Assembly: GCA_026129905.1 (NCBI GenBank)
Contig: JAHCHE010000004.1
Location: 62,001-126,000 of the forward strand
Length of the DNA: 64,000 nt
Source of the DNA: Bryobacteraceae bacterium
GTDB taxonomy: Bacteria; Acidobacteriota; Terriglobia; Bryobacterales; Bryobacteraceae
Direction: 5' to 3'
Positions within the stretch are counted from its first letter, which is position 1. The number at the start of each line of letters is the position of its first letter. The notes under the pieces were generated by a model. The model worked only from the letters and a program-made list of their open reading frames with translations, ran no database searches and was not told the DNA's origin. The position numbers and the translations under genes are program-made. Shown here in pieces: positions 35,824 to 44,532 of this stretch.

Positions 35824-36636
35824 TCATCGCTCGCCGCGCTCCCGCGCCAGCCGCTCCCGGAACAGCCGCTCGTATTCCTCCACCGCCTCCTTGTACCCCT
35901 GCGGGTCCACGAACGAACCGGCCTTATATTTCTCCTGCATCCGGTACTGCGACGCGTGCCCGGCCACCCAGATGTCGGGCGTCATCGCCTTCTGCGCCTC
36001 AAACGACCGCGCGAAATCCTCGGCGATCTCCGGATACGCGGCGTTCCCCGCCAGCGGCATCACCACGCTGCCCATATTGGCGATCAAGGCCTTATAGGTC
36101 TTGCCCTTCTCTTCCACTTTCGATGAATAGGACGCGCTGCCCTTCGAATGCCCCGGCGTCAGATGCGTCACCAGTTCCACGCCGCCCAGCCGGATGACAT
36201 CGCCATCCTTCAGCTTCCGGTCCACCCGGATCGGCGCGAAGCGGTTCCCCTTAAGCGCCGTATCGCTTTTTCCCCCGTCCTCGAGCGCGGGCGCATCCGG
36301 CTCGGTGGCGTACATCTTCGCGCCCGTGATCTTCTGGATCTCCGCCAGCGCCGCCACGTGGTCGAAGTGCGCCTGCATCGTGAGCAGAATCTTGACGTCT
36401 TCCAGCTTGAACCCCAGCTTCCCCATGCTCTCCCGAATCAGCGGCGTCGAATCGGCGAGCCCGCTGTTGATGAGGATATGGCCCTCCGGCGTCGCGATCA
36501 CGAAGCACGCCAGGTCTTCCGTACCCACGTAGTACAGGTTGCCGGCGATCTTGTGCGCCGGGAACGGCTTTCTCCAGTTCTCCGGCTGCGCGAACGCCGC
36601 AACCCCAGCCAACACGAACACCAGAGCTCGAAACAT
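35824..36636 (-). CDS. subclass B3 metallo-beta-lactamase-like hydrolase with Gln in place of the first zinc His
   Basis: The 270-residue exported protein (signal MFRALVFVLAGVAAFAQ) carries the metallo-beta-lactamase fold. The zinc motif reads Q-A-H-F-D-H (Q88, H90, D92, H93) in LLTMQAHFDHVAAL, with further ligands H163 (TPGHSKGS) and H227 (VAGHASQY). B3 enzymes normally have His at the first position; GOB-type enzymes have Gln there and are active carbapenemases. Whether this one hydrolyses beta-lactams or another substrate cannot be told from sequence. Promoter not identified. Confidence 0.82.
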   Translation of the reverse strand: MFRALVFVLAGVAAFAQPENWRKPFPAHKIAGNLYYVGTEDLACFVIATPEGHILINSGLADSTPLIRESMGKLGFKLEDVKILLTMQAHFDHVAALAEIQKITGAKMYATEPDAPALEDGGKSDTALKGNRFAPIRVDRKLKDGDVIRLGGVELVTHLTPGHSKGSASYSSKVEEKGKTYKALIANMGSVVMPLAGNAAYPEIAEDFARSFEAQKAMTPDIWVAGHASQYRMQEKYKAGSFVDPQGYKEAVEEYERLFRERLARERGER

Positions 36637-36787
36637 ACAGCAAGATTACCCTCCCCCGGACCTCCCTTGCGCTGGGCTTGCGCCCGGACCCCGTACGGCC
36701 CGCGACGAGGCGCCGGTTGGCTCTCCCCGGCAATCTGTTCGGGCTGGCGCACACGCCGGCGATCCTCGTCGCCCAGGTCCAAGGAGC

Positions 36788-36816
36788 TTACCAAAGCTAC
36801 CCTGATCTGTTATAGT
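36788..36816 (+). promoter_or_regulatory. candidate sigma70 promoter of the SIR2-STAND gene
   Basis: TTACCA (36788-36793), a 17-base spacer and TATAGT (36811-36816) lie 64 bases before the ATG at 36881. The match is 4/6 and 5/6 to consensus with ideal spacing. Confidence 0.5.
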
Positions 36817-36821
36817 GTTGA

Positions 36822-36840
36822 TCGCCCGGCGGGCGGGCGA
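36822..36840 (+). promoter_or_regulatory. 5'-leader hairpin
   Basis: TCGCCCG (36822-36828) pairs with CGGGCGA (36834-36840) around GCGGG, placing a strong stem at the very start of the predicted SIR2-STAND transcript. Next to it AATTC-CTGG-GAATT (36840-36853) followed by TTT could be an operator or weak attenuator. Role unknown. Confidence 0.4.
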
Positions 36841-36880
36841 ATTCCTGGGAATTTTTCCGAAACCTCAAATCGGAGGCAGT

Positions 36881-39800
36881 ATGACCGAGCCCGAGATCCT
36901 CCAATACCTCGGCAATTTGCCGAATAACGACGTGTATTTGCCGAGGCTGGTGGAGCAGTTGAAAAGCCCCATCGGGATTGTTCCTTTCATCGGCGCCGGC
37001 ATGTCCGCCCCATTCCAATTCCCGCAGTGGACGGCCTTCTTACGCGACCTGGCCGGGCGCGCCCGCGTCGCCGATGCCGTCAATCGGCGTCTCTCTGCCG
37101 GCCAGTACGAAGAGGCGGCCGACGAGGTGATTTCGGCGCTGGGCCAGACGCAGTTCCAGGACCTTCTCGAGCACCACTTTGGCGACCACGTGCTCGGCGG
37201 CAAACAACTCACCGGCGCCATCGCCGTGGCGCCGCGCCTCGCCACCGGTCTGGTCATCACCACCAACTTCGACTCCGTGGTCGAGAAGGTGTTCGCCGCC
37301 GCCGGTTTCCCCTTCCACCGCGTCGTATGGCACGACAAGGTCCACCTCGCCGTTCGCGCGCTGGAAACGGGGACCCCGCTGTTGCTGAAGATCCACGGCT
37401 CCTGGGACGACCCCAATCACCGCGTCCTCACCCTGGCTGAATACGAAAAACACTATGGCGCCGCGAGCGACGCCGTGGATTTTAATCTGCCTCTGCCGCA
37501 ACTGTTCAAGCTGCTGGCGACGCGCCCGCTCCTGTTCCTTGGCTGTAGCCTCAACCAGGACCGCACCGTCGCCATTCTGCGCCGCGTCGCCGGTGATTTG
37601 CCGACCAGCCGCCACTACGCCGTTCTCCAGATGCCTGCTAGCGACGAAGAGTTCCAGCGCCGCGCCCGGCGCCTGGGCGATCACAACATCCGCCCGATCT
37701 GGTATCCAACCGGCCGCCACGAGAAGGTTGAAGGTTTGCTCGAATACCTCGCCGGGCAGATCCCGGCCAAGCTCCGCCGTCCCGCAAAAGCCCGGGCGCG
37801 GACCGTCGGCATGATTCCGACGCCGCGCACCTCGTTCATTGGCCGGGAACGGGAACGCGACGATCTCGGCAGGCTGCTTCGCCAGCACAGGCTGCTCACC
37901 ATTGTCGGACCACCCGGCGTGGGCAAGACAAGGATGGCCATTGAGCTGGCCCGCGCGGCCGAGGGCGGCTTCGACGATGTCTGGTTCATTCAGCTCTCGC
38001 AACTGCGGGATGCGGACTACGTCCCTCAGCGCGTCGCCGCCGTGCTCGGGATCGGCGAGAAGGGCCGGGACATCCGGGAGGGGCTGGCGGAGTTCTTCCA
38101 GTCAGGGAGGCATCTGCTGATCCTCGACAACTGCGAGCACGTCGTGGAGGCTTGCTCGGCCCTCGCCGACCAGCTACTGGATCGATGCCCCGATCTGAAG
38201 ATTCTGACCACCAGCCGCGCCATCCTCAACGTCTCCGGCGAGGAGGTGTTTTCCATCCAGCCGCTCGAGCTCCCCGACCTCGACCGACTCCCCGCGTTGG
38301 ATCGACTGAAGCTCATCGACTCCATCGAGCTCCTCATCGCGCGCGCCCCGAGCCCGCCATTCGAGTTCAGCCAGAACAATGCCCGCGCAGTGGCCGAACT
38401 GTGCCTCGGGCTCGAGGGCATCCCGCTCGCGATCGAGCTGGCCGCGGCGCGACTGAAAACGCGCAGCGTCGAACAGGTGCGCGACGACCTCCACCGGTTG
38501 CTCAACCTGTCGATAGGGCCGCGCGAGCGGAGCGCCGAACGGCGCTGGGACACGCTGCGGGCGGCGATTCAGTGGAGCTATGGGCTGTTGAATGCCGGCC
38601 AGAGCGCCTTCTTCCGCCGGCTGGCCATTTTCCACCGCGGTTGGACTCTCGACGCGGCTGCCGCCGTCTGCCGGGAAGCCGGCCAGGACGAATTCCGGAT
38701 TGAGACTCTGCTCGACGAGTTGTACGACATGTCGCTGCTCGTCATCGATGACGCCGGCCGGCAACGGCGTTTTCGTCTGCTGGATTCGATTCGCGAATTC
38801 GCCCATAATGAACTGGCCATCTCGGGCGAGGAGCCGAAACTCGCCGAGGCCCATGCAACCTGGTTCCTCCAACTGGCTGAGCAGGCCGAGCCCGAACTGC
38901 TGAAGAAAGACCAGGCCCAATGGCTGGAGCGATTGAGCGCGGAAGCGGACAACCTGCGCGCGGCCATCGCCTGGGCGGTCGCCAACCGGCGCGCGGAAAC
39001 CGCGTTGCGGCTGACCGCTTCGTTGTGGCGCCTCATGGAGATTCGCGGCTTCTATACCGAGGGCATCAGGCGCCTCAGGACCGTGCTCGATATGCCCGAT
39101 GCGACTGCTTACCCGGCGCTGCGGGCGAAGGCGCTCAGCGGCCTCGGCATGCTCGCTTACCGGCAAGGCGATTGCGATGCCGCCGGCGGTTACTTCCAGC
39201 AGAGCCTCGACATCGAGCGCGAGGCCGGCAACTTGTCCGGCGTCGCCAACGCCCTCAACGATCTGGGCAATGTCGCCAACATGGGAGGCGATTTCGAGAC
39301 CGCCCGCGCCCGCTATCGCGACAGTCTGGAGATCGAGCGCAAGACGGGCAACGAACGCGGCGTCGCGGTAGGGCTGTTCAACCTTGGCAATACGGACCGA
39401 AAGCTGGAGCGGTTCGACGAAGCCGCCGGCCACCTCCAGGAGAGCCGCCGGCGCTTCGAGGACGCTGGCAACATGCGGGAGGCGGCGTTCCCGCTCAACG
39501 CTCTCGCGCTCGTAGCCCTGGCCCGCGGTGATTGCAACACCGCCGAACAGCACGCGCGGAAGAGCCTCGGCATCCGGCAGGAGCTGAAAGACCAGAGGGG
39601 CGTCGGCGAGAGCATGCGAACGCTGTCCGCGATTCAAATGCGGCAGGGCCATCTCGACCGGGCGTACGCGCTGCTGTCGGAAAGCCACGAGCTGGCCCGG
39701 TCGGTCGACGACAAACGCGGGATCGTGGAAACCTTGGAAGGGTTCGCCGCGCTGGCAGGCTTCCGCAAGCAATTCGGTGTGTGCGTGGCGCTTCACGCGG

Positions 39801-40009
39801 TCACCGACAACCTGCGCGGGCCGATGCGCATGCCGCTGGCCCCGGTCGACCGCCGCGAGCGCGACGCTCGCCTCAGCGCCGCGCGCGACAACCTGAGCGC
39901 GGCCGACTTCGCCCAATGGCAGGAGACAGGCCGATGCTGGAGCGCGGCCGACGCGGTCCGCGAGGCGGCCAGCCTCCGCGCCGGCGCCGGCGCCGCCGCC
40001 CCCGGATGA
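36881..40009 (+). CDS. SIR2-STAND-TPR protein, candidate Avs5-like antiphage NADase
   Basis: The start is ATG 36881, behind CGGAGGCAGT. The 1042-residue protein has an N-terminal SIR2-like domain (about 30-290): nucleotide loop GAG (38-40), TTNFD with N129, and IHG with H172, so the NADase catalytic pair is intact. A STAND NTPase follows (about 315-560): Walker A GPPGVGKT (343-350), Walker B LLILD (412-416), TTSR (443-446) and EGIPLAIELAAAR. Then come a winged-helix part and about eight TPRs (about 680-1000; ALNDLGNVANMGGDFETARARY). Bacterial STAND proteins with SIR2 effectors sense phage proteins and deplete NAD+. It could instead be a regulator, but the effector argues for defence. Confidence 0.85.
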   Translation: MTEPEILQYLGNLPNNDVYLPRLVEQLKSPIGIVPFIGAGMSAPFQFPQWTAFLRDLAGRARVADAVNRRLSAGQYEEAADEVISALGQTQFQDLLEHHFGDHVLGGKQLTGAIAVAPRLATGLVITTNFDSVVEKVFAAAGFPFHRVVWHDKVHLAVRALETGTPLLLKIHGSWDDPNHRVLTLAEYEKHYGAASDAVDFNLPLPQLFKLLATRPLLFLGCSLNQDRTVAILRRVAGDLPTSRHYAVLQMPASDEEFQRRARRLGDHNIRPIWYPTGRHEKVEGLLEYLAGQIPAKLRRPAKARARTVGMIPTPRTSFIGRERERDDLGRLLRQHRLLTIVGPPGVGKTRMAIELARAAEGGFDDVWFIQLSQLRDADYVPQRVAAVLGIGEKGRDIREGLAEFFQSGRHLLILDNCEHVVEACSALADQLLDRCPDLKILTTSRAILNVSGEEVFSIQPLELPDLDRLPALDRLKLIDSIELLIARAPSPPFEFSQNNARAVAELCLGLEGIPLAIELAAARLKTRSVEQVRDDLHRLLNLSIGPRERSAERRWDTLRAAIQWSYGLLNAGQSAFFRRLAIFHRGWTLDAAAAVCREAGQDEFRIETLLDELYDMSLLVIDDAGRQRRFRLLDSIREFAHNELAISGEEPKLAEAHATWFLQLAEQAEPELLKKDQAQWLERLSAEADNLRAAIAWAVANRRAETALRLTASLWRLMEIRGFYTEGIRRLRTVLDMPDATAYPALRAKALSGLGMLAYRQGDCDAAGGYFQQSLDIEREAGNLSGVANALNDLGNVANMGGDFETARARYRDSLEIERKTGNERGVAVGLFNLGNTDRKLERFDEAAGHLQESRRRFEDAGNMREAAFPLNALALVALARGDCNTAEQHARKSLGIRQELKDQRGVGESMRTLSAIQMRQGHLDRAYALLSESHELARSVDDKRGIVETLEGFAALAGFRKQFGVCVALHAVTDNLRGPMRMPLAPVDRRERDARLSAARDNLSAADFAQWQETGRCWSAADAVREAASLRAGAGAAAPG

Positions 40010-40611
40010 ACCGGCCTCGTTACACTACCAACATGTCCCGCCCTGGCAATTCCGTCGTCAAGCTCGGTCCGGGTGAGTCCGCCATTTTTGGCTACGGCTC
40101 ACTGCTCTCCATCGCCAGCCTCGAACGCACGCTCGGGCGGAAATATGGCGGGCCATTCCTCCCATGTACCCTTGTCGGCTGGCGCCGCAGTTGGGACATC
40201 GCCATTCCCAACAGCAGCTTCTACACGGAAACCGAGGACGGCAGAATGGTGCCCGAGATGATCCTTTACCTCAACGTGCGGCGCGATCCCGCCACGCGCA
40301 TGAACGGCATTCTGTTCGTCGTCAACCAGGCGGAGCTCGCGAAATACGACGAGCGCGAATGGGTCTACGATCGCGAGGACGTCACCGCGGGCATTGACCT
40401 CGTGGTCGAAGGCGGATCGGCCTACGCCTACGTGGGCAAAGACGAATACGTTCGCCGCAACGTCTCCTCCCCCCGCCAGGCCGCCATCCGCGCCACCTAC
40501 ATCCAGATCGTCGAGAACGGCCTGGCCGGCCTCGGAGACGACTTCCGCTCCACTTATCTCCAATCCTCCGACCCCGTCCCCCAGCACCTGGTGATCCAGG
40601 ACCAGCGGTAG
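40006..40611 (+). CDS. gamma-glutamylcyclotransferase-fold protein
   Basis: The ATG at 40006 overlaps the STAND stop by ATGA, indicating coupled translation; ATG 40033 is an alternative. The 201-residue product has the GGCT-like signature FGYGSLLS at the N-terminus and the likely catalytic acid in AKYDEREWVYDREDV. The family turns gamma-glutamyl amino compounds into 5-oxoproline, and many members have unknown substrates. It is coupled to the SIR2-STAND gene and could modify or detoxify a product, or be an unrelated passenger; the latter cannot be excluded. Confidence 0.75.
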   Translation: MNRPRYTTNMSRPGNSVVKLGPGESAIFGYGSLLSIASLERTLGRKYGGPFLPCTLVGWRRSWDIAIPNSSFYTETEDGRMVPEMILYLNVRRDPATRMNGILFVVNQAELAKYDEREWVYDREDVTAGIDLVVEGGSAYAYVGKDEYVRRNVSSPRQAAIRATYIQIVENGLAGLGDDFRSTYLQSSDPVPQHLVIQDQR

Positions 40612-41622
40612 CCCTGAAGCGGCAGGTCTGCTCCAGCAACGCAACAGCCGGGAAAGCCCCACGCGCAGGAGACTTGCCGCAGCCCCGATGCGAGCCGAGG
40701 TGCGCTTCTCCGAGCAGGGCGTGATACGGGAGCAATCCGGACAGACACTCTCCCAGATGACGACACGGTCAAGTGGATTTTGGCTGGCGAATCTCAGCCC
40801 AGTACCTGGCCCGTTGGTCAATTGCGATTACCGATCCTAACAATCGACCTCGGCCGGAGCGAACGGCTCGTGCCGCCGCAGCGTATGTTCTTGACCTTGG
40901 ATTCAGTTCTGATTTCCTGCATCCCTGGTTGCTTGTTCCTTTCCCCGCGCCCCGGAAACGTCGAACTCACGCCGAGAACATCGATCGTGACCGGAGTATC
41001 CGCCGGGATCGCGGGCAGACCTTGCTGTCGGCAACCGTTGCCGAAATACGATTTGAGAGGCACAGAGAGGCACGATGCTTATGCTACTTGCTAGTCTATC
41101 CATACGGAGGAGAAAGCAACAGCGGACTACGGCCAAGGCGGGAGCCGGGAGCTGGCCATAGCGTTGGAGAACGCCAGGCGCGTTGAGTTGTTGGACGGCC
41201 CTGGCAGCCAGAACCCTACGCGCGCCAGTGTTGACTGGCATCCGAACTCCCGTGGATCGAATCGGCTCAGATTCCGGCTCATTGCCTGGATTGAACTCAA
41301 TTGCGGCCAAAGATCGTGAAATCGTTCCTCTGTTTGCCTCGGCAGTTTTTCACGGTGGGCCAGGTAAAGCGTTTTCAGACCCAATCGGCGGCATCTTGCA
41401 GCCTGCCTCAACCACTCCGGAACCAACAAACACATGTTGGGCACGGAATTTCGGATAGCGCATCGGTGTTGGCGGGCGTGATACAGATCGACAATCTGCA
41501 CCGCGCCGGGAAAATGTTGCGCCGCCCGGTTCCAGATTCACTCCGCCCCGTCGCCCATGACGACCTTGCGCACCCAGGAGAGTGGGGGTCCGCCGGAGTC
41601 TCTGCGATAATCGGTAACTTGG
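40612..41622. other. decayed intergenic region without an intact gene
   Basis: About 1 kb with no convincing gene. Base composition is visibly less GC-rich than the flanks from about 40900 to 41600. The only recognisable content is the minus-strand transposase relic listed separately. The stretch 40612-40900 shows nothing I can assign. Confidence 0.7.
41340..41590 (-). pseudogene. ISKra4-like transposase relic
   Basis: On the minus strand one frame reads VRKVVMGDGAE-stop-IWN then FPGAVQIVDLYHARQH. The adjacent frame continues MRYPKFRAQHVFVGSGVVEAGCK. These are the conserved catalytic and C-terminal segments of ISKra4-type transposases (MGDGAxWIW, IVDLYHAREHL, SGVVEAGCK) brought together by an internal deletion, with a Trp-to-stop change and a frameshift. 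No terminal inverted repeats were recognised. Confidence 0.72.
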
Positions 41623-43200
41623 ATGCCTCTACCGTCCGAGTTGCTCGGGTTGGCCCGCATGGCAACAGGGTTGCGGCCATTTGCGCGCAGTTTTCTTTGT
41701 CCCGCGGAGTGCCGGCGCCGCGTGCTGGAGCGCATGCGGACCCGCGAGACGCGCTTTGTGGAAATCCTGCATCGGGCGTTGCGCTCATCGCCGAACAATC
41801 CGTACCGCCGCCTGCTCGGGTGCGCCGGCGCGGAGGAGGGCGACGTCCGGTCGGTGGCGCTGAAGGACGGGTTGGAGGCGGCGCTGGAGAAGCTGCACCA
41901 GGCGGGCGTCTTCATCACGTGGGAGGAGTTCAAGGGCCGGGCTCCAGCCCGGCGCGGAGGGCAGACGTTCCAGTTTCAGGAGAGCCAGTTCGATAATCCG
42001 CTGACGCGGATCCACTTCGTCGGATCGTCGGGAGGCTCGTCGGGCCAGCCGGTGCGGGTGAAGGTGGACCTGGAGTTCCAGGCGGAGTCGGCGGCGAACT
42101 GGGGCGTGTGGTTCGACGAGCAGGGGTGGGCCGGGCGCCCGCTGGTCTTCTGGACTCCGACGCACACGGGCCTGGCGAACCGGTATTTGATGTGCGCCAA
42201 GATCGGCTACCGGTACGTGAAATGGTTCGCGATGGCGGACATGCGGACGCCGATGGACCGTCTTCGCTCCGGCGCGGTGCACTGGCTGTCGCAGCTTGTG
42301 CTGGGCTTTCCGCCCGCCGAACCGGCCGACCTCGAACACGCCGACCGCGTGCTGGCGTACCTGGCCGGAATGGTCGAGCAAGGAGAGAAGCCGCTGATCA
42401 ACACCTCGCCGAGCGCCGCGGCGCGGCTGTGCCAGCGGGCCGTGGAACTGGGGCGGCCGCTTGAAGGCGCGTCGTTCCTGCTGGGCGCCGAACCGGTGAC
42501 GCCGGAGCGGCGAGCTTCGATGGAGGCGTCGGGGGCGCGCTGCTGCCCCACCTATGGCACTTCGGAAACCGGATGGGTGGGCGCGCAGTTCGAGGGCGCG
42601 CAAGAGCATGACGAGGTCCACGTGTTCCGCGATTCCTACGCGGTTCTGCCGCGGGCTCTCCACGGCGACGGCGCGGCGGGGCCGCGCGCAATTCTGTTCA
42701 CATCGCTGGTGCGGGCGGCGCCGAAGGTCCTGATCAACGTGGAACTCGGCGATTCGGCTTACCTGCAGCGGGTGGACGGAACCCGGCCGGCGCGGGCATT
42801 CGGGTACGACCTGACGCTGCATACGATCCGCAGCTTTCGGAAGCTGACAGCGTTCGGGGTGACGCTGGCGGTGGCCGATCTCTATCCGATTCTCGAGAGC
42901 GAGCTGCCGAGCCGTTTCGGGGGACAGGTCGGCGACTACCAGTTGGTGGAGACGCAGGACGGGAACGGCGAGTCGAGCCTGGAACTGCGAGTCGATCCCC
43001 GGCTGGGGAAGCTGAATGAAGCGGCGATCACGGAGGCGCTTTTTCGGGCGATTTCCGAAAAGAGGAGTTATTACGGTTTCATGACGGAGATGATCCGGAC
43101 GGCGGGCGCGCTGAAAGTGGAGCGTAAGCCGCCCGAATGCACGGCGGCCGGCAAGGCGCTGCCAGTGATGCCGGCGCCCGCGCGGACGAAGACGGGATGA
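41623..43200 (+). CDS. PaaK-like adenylate-forming enzyme
   Basis: The 525-residue protein resembles phenylacetate-CoA-ligase-type adenylating proteins: phosphate-binding FVGSSGGSSGQPVRVKV, the YGTSETGWVGAQF segment near the middle, and a beta-rich C-terminal region. The expected A8 and Lys regions are not clear, so it may be a divergent or CoA-independent member. Start could be ATG 41623 or 41659. It overlaps the glycosyltransferase gene by ATGA, so both probably work in one surface-polysaccharide or natural-product step. The region just upstream is decayed DNA. Confidence 0.7.
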   Translation: MPLPSELLGLARMATGLRPFARSFLCPAECRRRVLERMRTRETRFVEILHRALRSSPNNPYRRLLGCAGAEEGDVRSVALKDGLEAALEKLHQAGVFITWEEFKGRAPARRGGQTFQFQESQFDNPLTRIHFVGSSGGSSGQPVRVKVDLEFQAESAANWGVWFDEQGWAGRPLVFWTPTHTGLANRYLMCAKIGYRYVKWFAMADMRTPMDRLRSGAVHWLSQLVLGFPPAEPADLEHADRVLAYLAGMVEQGEKPLINTSPSAAARLCQRAVELGRPLEGASFLLGAEPVTPERRASMEASGARCCPTYGTSETGWVGAQFEGAQEHDEVHVFRDSYAVLPRALHGDGAAGPRAILFTSLVRAAPKVLINVELGDSAYLQRVDGTRPARAFGYDLTLHTIRSFRKLTAFGVTLAVADLYPILESELPSRFGGQVGDYQLVETQDGNGESSLELRVDPRLGKLNEAAITEALFRAISEKRSYYGFMTEMIRTAGALKVERKPPECTAAGKALPVMPAPARTKTG

Positions 43201-44408
43201 GCGGGCAAGCGGCGGGCACGCTGAAGCTTCTCGCGGTGACGCACTATCCGCCGATGGCGGGAGGATCGGCGCAGTCGTGCGCGCTACTGTGGCGCGGCAT
43301 CGCGCGGCGCGGGCATTGCGTGCACGCGCACGCATCCATTACGCCGGGCACGCGCGATTTCGACCGGCGGCAGCAGGCGGACCGGCCCGCGGCGATGACC
43401 ATTTCGCGATACGAATTGCCGTATTTTCACCTTAAATTGTCAGATTTTGACGAGTATCTGCGATACCAGGCCATCGAGCACGATGAAATTCGCCGGACAT
43501 TACCGGCGCTCATCGACCGTTATCGTCCGGATGTCGTTGTTTCGGGCCACGAGACCCTGGCCGGCGCGGTGATCGACCCGGCGCACGCCAAGGGTCTGCC
43601 CTGCGCCCTGCTGCTGCGGGGCAGCCCGACGTGGCAGATCGTCACCGGCGTCTATCCCGAGCGCCTGACGGCCCGGTACCTGGAGTTGTTCCGCCGGGCG
43701 GACGTTGTCATCGCGGTAGGCGATTACATGCGGACCCGGCTCGCGGGACTGGGCGTCCCCGGCGTGGTCCACATTCCGAATTTTCTGGACCTGGAGATGT
43801 TCTCGCCGGGACCGCGCGATCCCGACCTGGCGGCGCGGTACGGAATCGACGCGGACAGGGTGGTGGTCCTTCACGCGTCGGTGATGACGCCGCGCAAGCG
43901 GCCGGAGGACGTACTGCGGTCGGCGGCGCTCACGCTTCCCCGGGCGCCGAAACTCGTTTACCTGTTCCTCGGCGGGGAAGAGCGCGCGTCCGAACTCGAA
44001 GAAGCGTGCCGGCGCGAAGGGCTGGCGGACCGCGTGCGATTCATCGCGCGAGTCCCTTACGAAAAGATGCCGGATCACATCCGGCTGGCGGACATGGTTG
44101 TGCTTGCGTCGGAAGGCGAAGGTCTCGCGCGGGTTTATCTGGAGGCCCAGGCCGGTGGCCGCATGCCGATCGCGAGCGACATTCCCGCGGCCCGCGAGGT
44201 GATCGAGGACGGCGAAACGGGGCTGCTTTTCAAAGTGGGGGACGCCGCCGGCTTGGCCGCGCGGATCATGGAAGCTTACGGCAACACCCCGCTGCGCGAG
44301 AGGATCGGACAAGCGGCGCGGCGGCGCGTGGCGCAACACGAGATCGGGCGCGTCATCGATAACTACATTGAGACCTTATCGGCGCTGGCGGGTGAGAAAT
44401 CGGGTTAG
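43197..44408 (+). CDS. glycosyltransferase family 4
   Basis: The 403-residue enzyme starts at ATG 43197, overlapping the adenylating-enzyme stop. It has a GT-B fold: N-terminal LLAVTHYPPMAGGSAQSCALL, linker region HIPNFLDLEMFSPG, and the C-terminal donor-binding domain with VVLHASVMTPRKRPEDVL, EGEGLARVYLEAQAGGRMP (E-x7-E type) and EDGETGLLFKVGD. GT4 enzymes are retaining, using nucleotide sugars at the cytoplasmic face of the membrane. Acceptor unknown. Confidence 0.88.
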   Translation: MSGQAAGTLKLLAVTHYPPMAGGSAQSCALLWRGIARRGHCVHAHASITPGTRDFDRRQQADRPAAMTISRYELPYFHLKLSDFDEYLRYQAIEHDEIRRTLPALIDRYRPDVVVSGHETLAGAVIDPAHAKGLPCALLLRGSPTWQIVTGVYPERLTARYLELFRRADVVIAVGDYMRTRLAGLGVPGVVHIPNFLDLEMFSPGPRDPDLAARYGIDADRVVVLHASVMTPRKRPEDVLRSAALTLPRAPKLVYLFLGGEERASELEEACRREGLADRVRFIARVPYEKMPDHIRLADMVVLASEGEGLARVYLEAQAGGRMPIASDIPAAREVIEDGETGLLFKVGDAAGLAARIMEAYGNTPLRERIGQAARRRVAQHEIGRVIDNYIETLSALAGEKSG

Positions 44409-44451
44409 GCGACGTCTCCCTCGGACTGCTCACTGGTTTGCCGGAGCACAA

Positions 44452-44491
44452 GAGTCCACACGAGTGTGGACTCGGCACGCTGAGAGCGTGC
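44452..44491. repeat. tandem double hairpin between convergent genes
   Basis: GAGTCCACA-CGAG-TGTGGACTC (44452-44473, 9 bp stem) is followed immediately by GCACGCT-GAG-AGCGTGC (44475-44491, 7 bp stem). It lies between the convergent genes ending at 44408 and 44533. It may be a REP-like palindromic unit or a bidirectional terminator; no T-tract follows. Confidence 0.7.
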
Positions 44492-44532
44492 GCCACGGTT
44501 CGCGCAAACTCCAGGGCTGAAACGGCGGCGAT

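Noticed and set aside
41545-41560. In-frame TGA in the transposase relic as a second selenocysteine codon
   Set aside because: Homologues have Trp (GDGAxWIW) at that position, no hairpin follows and the gene is further broken by a deletion and frameshift, so it is a simple nonsense mutation.
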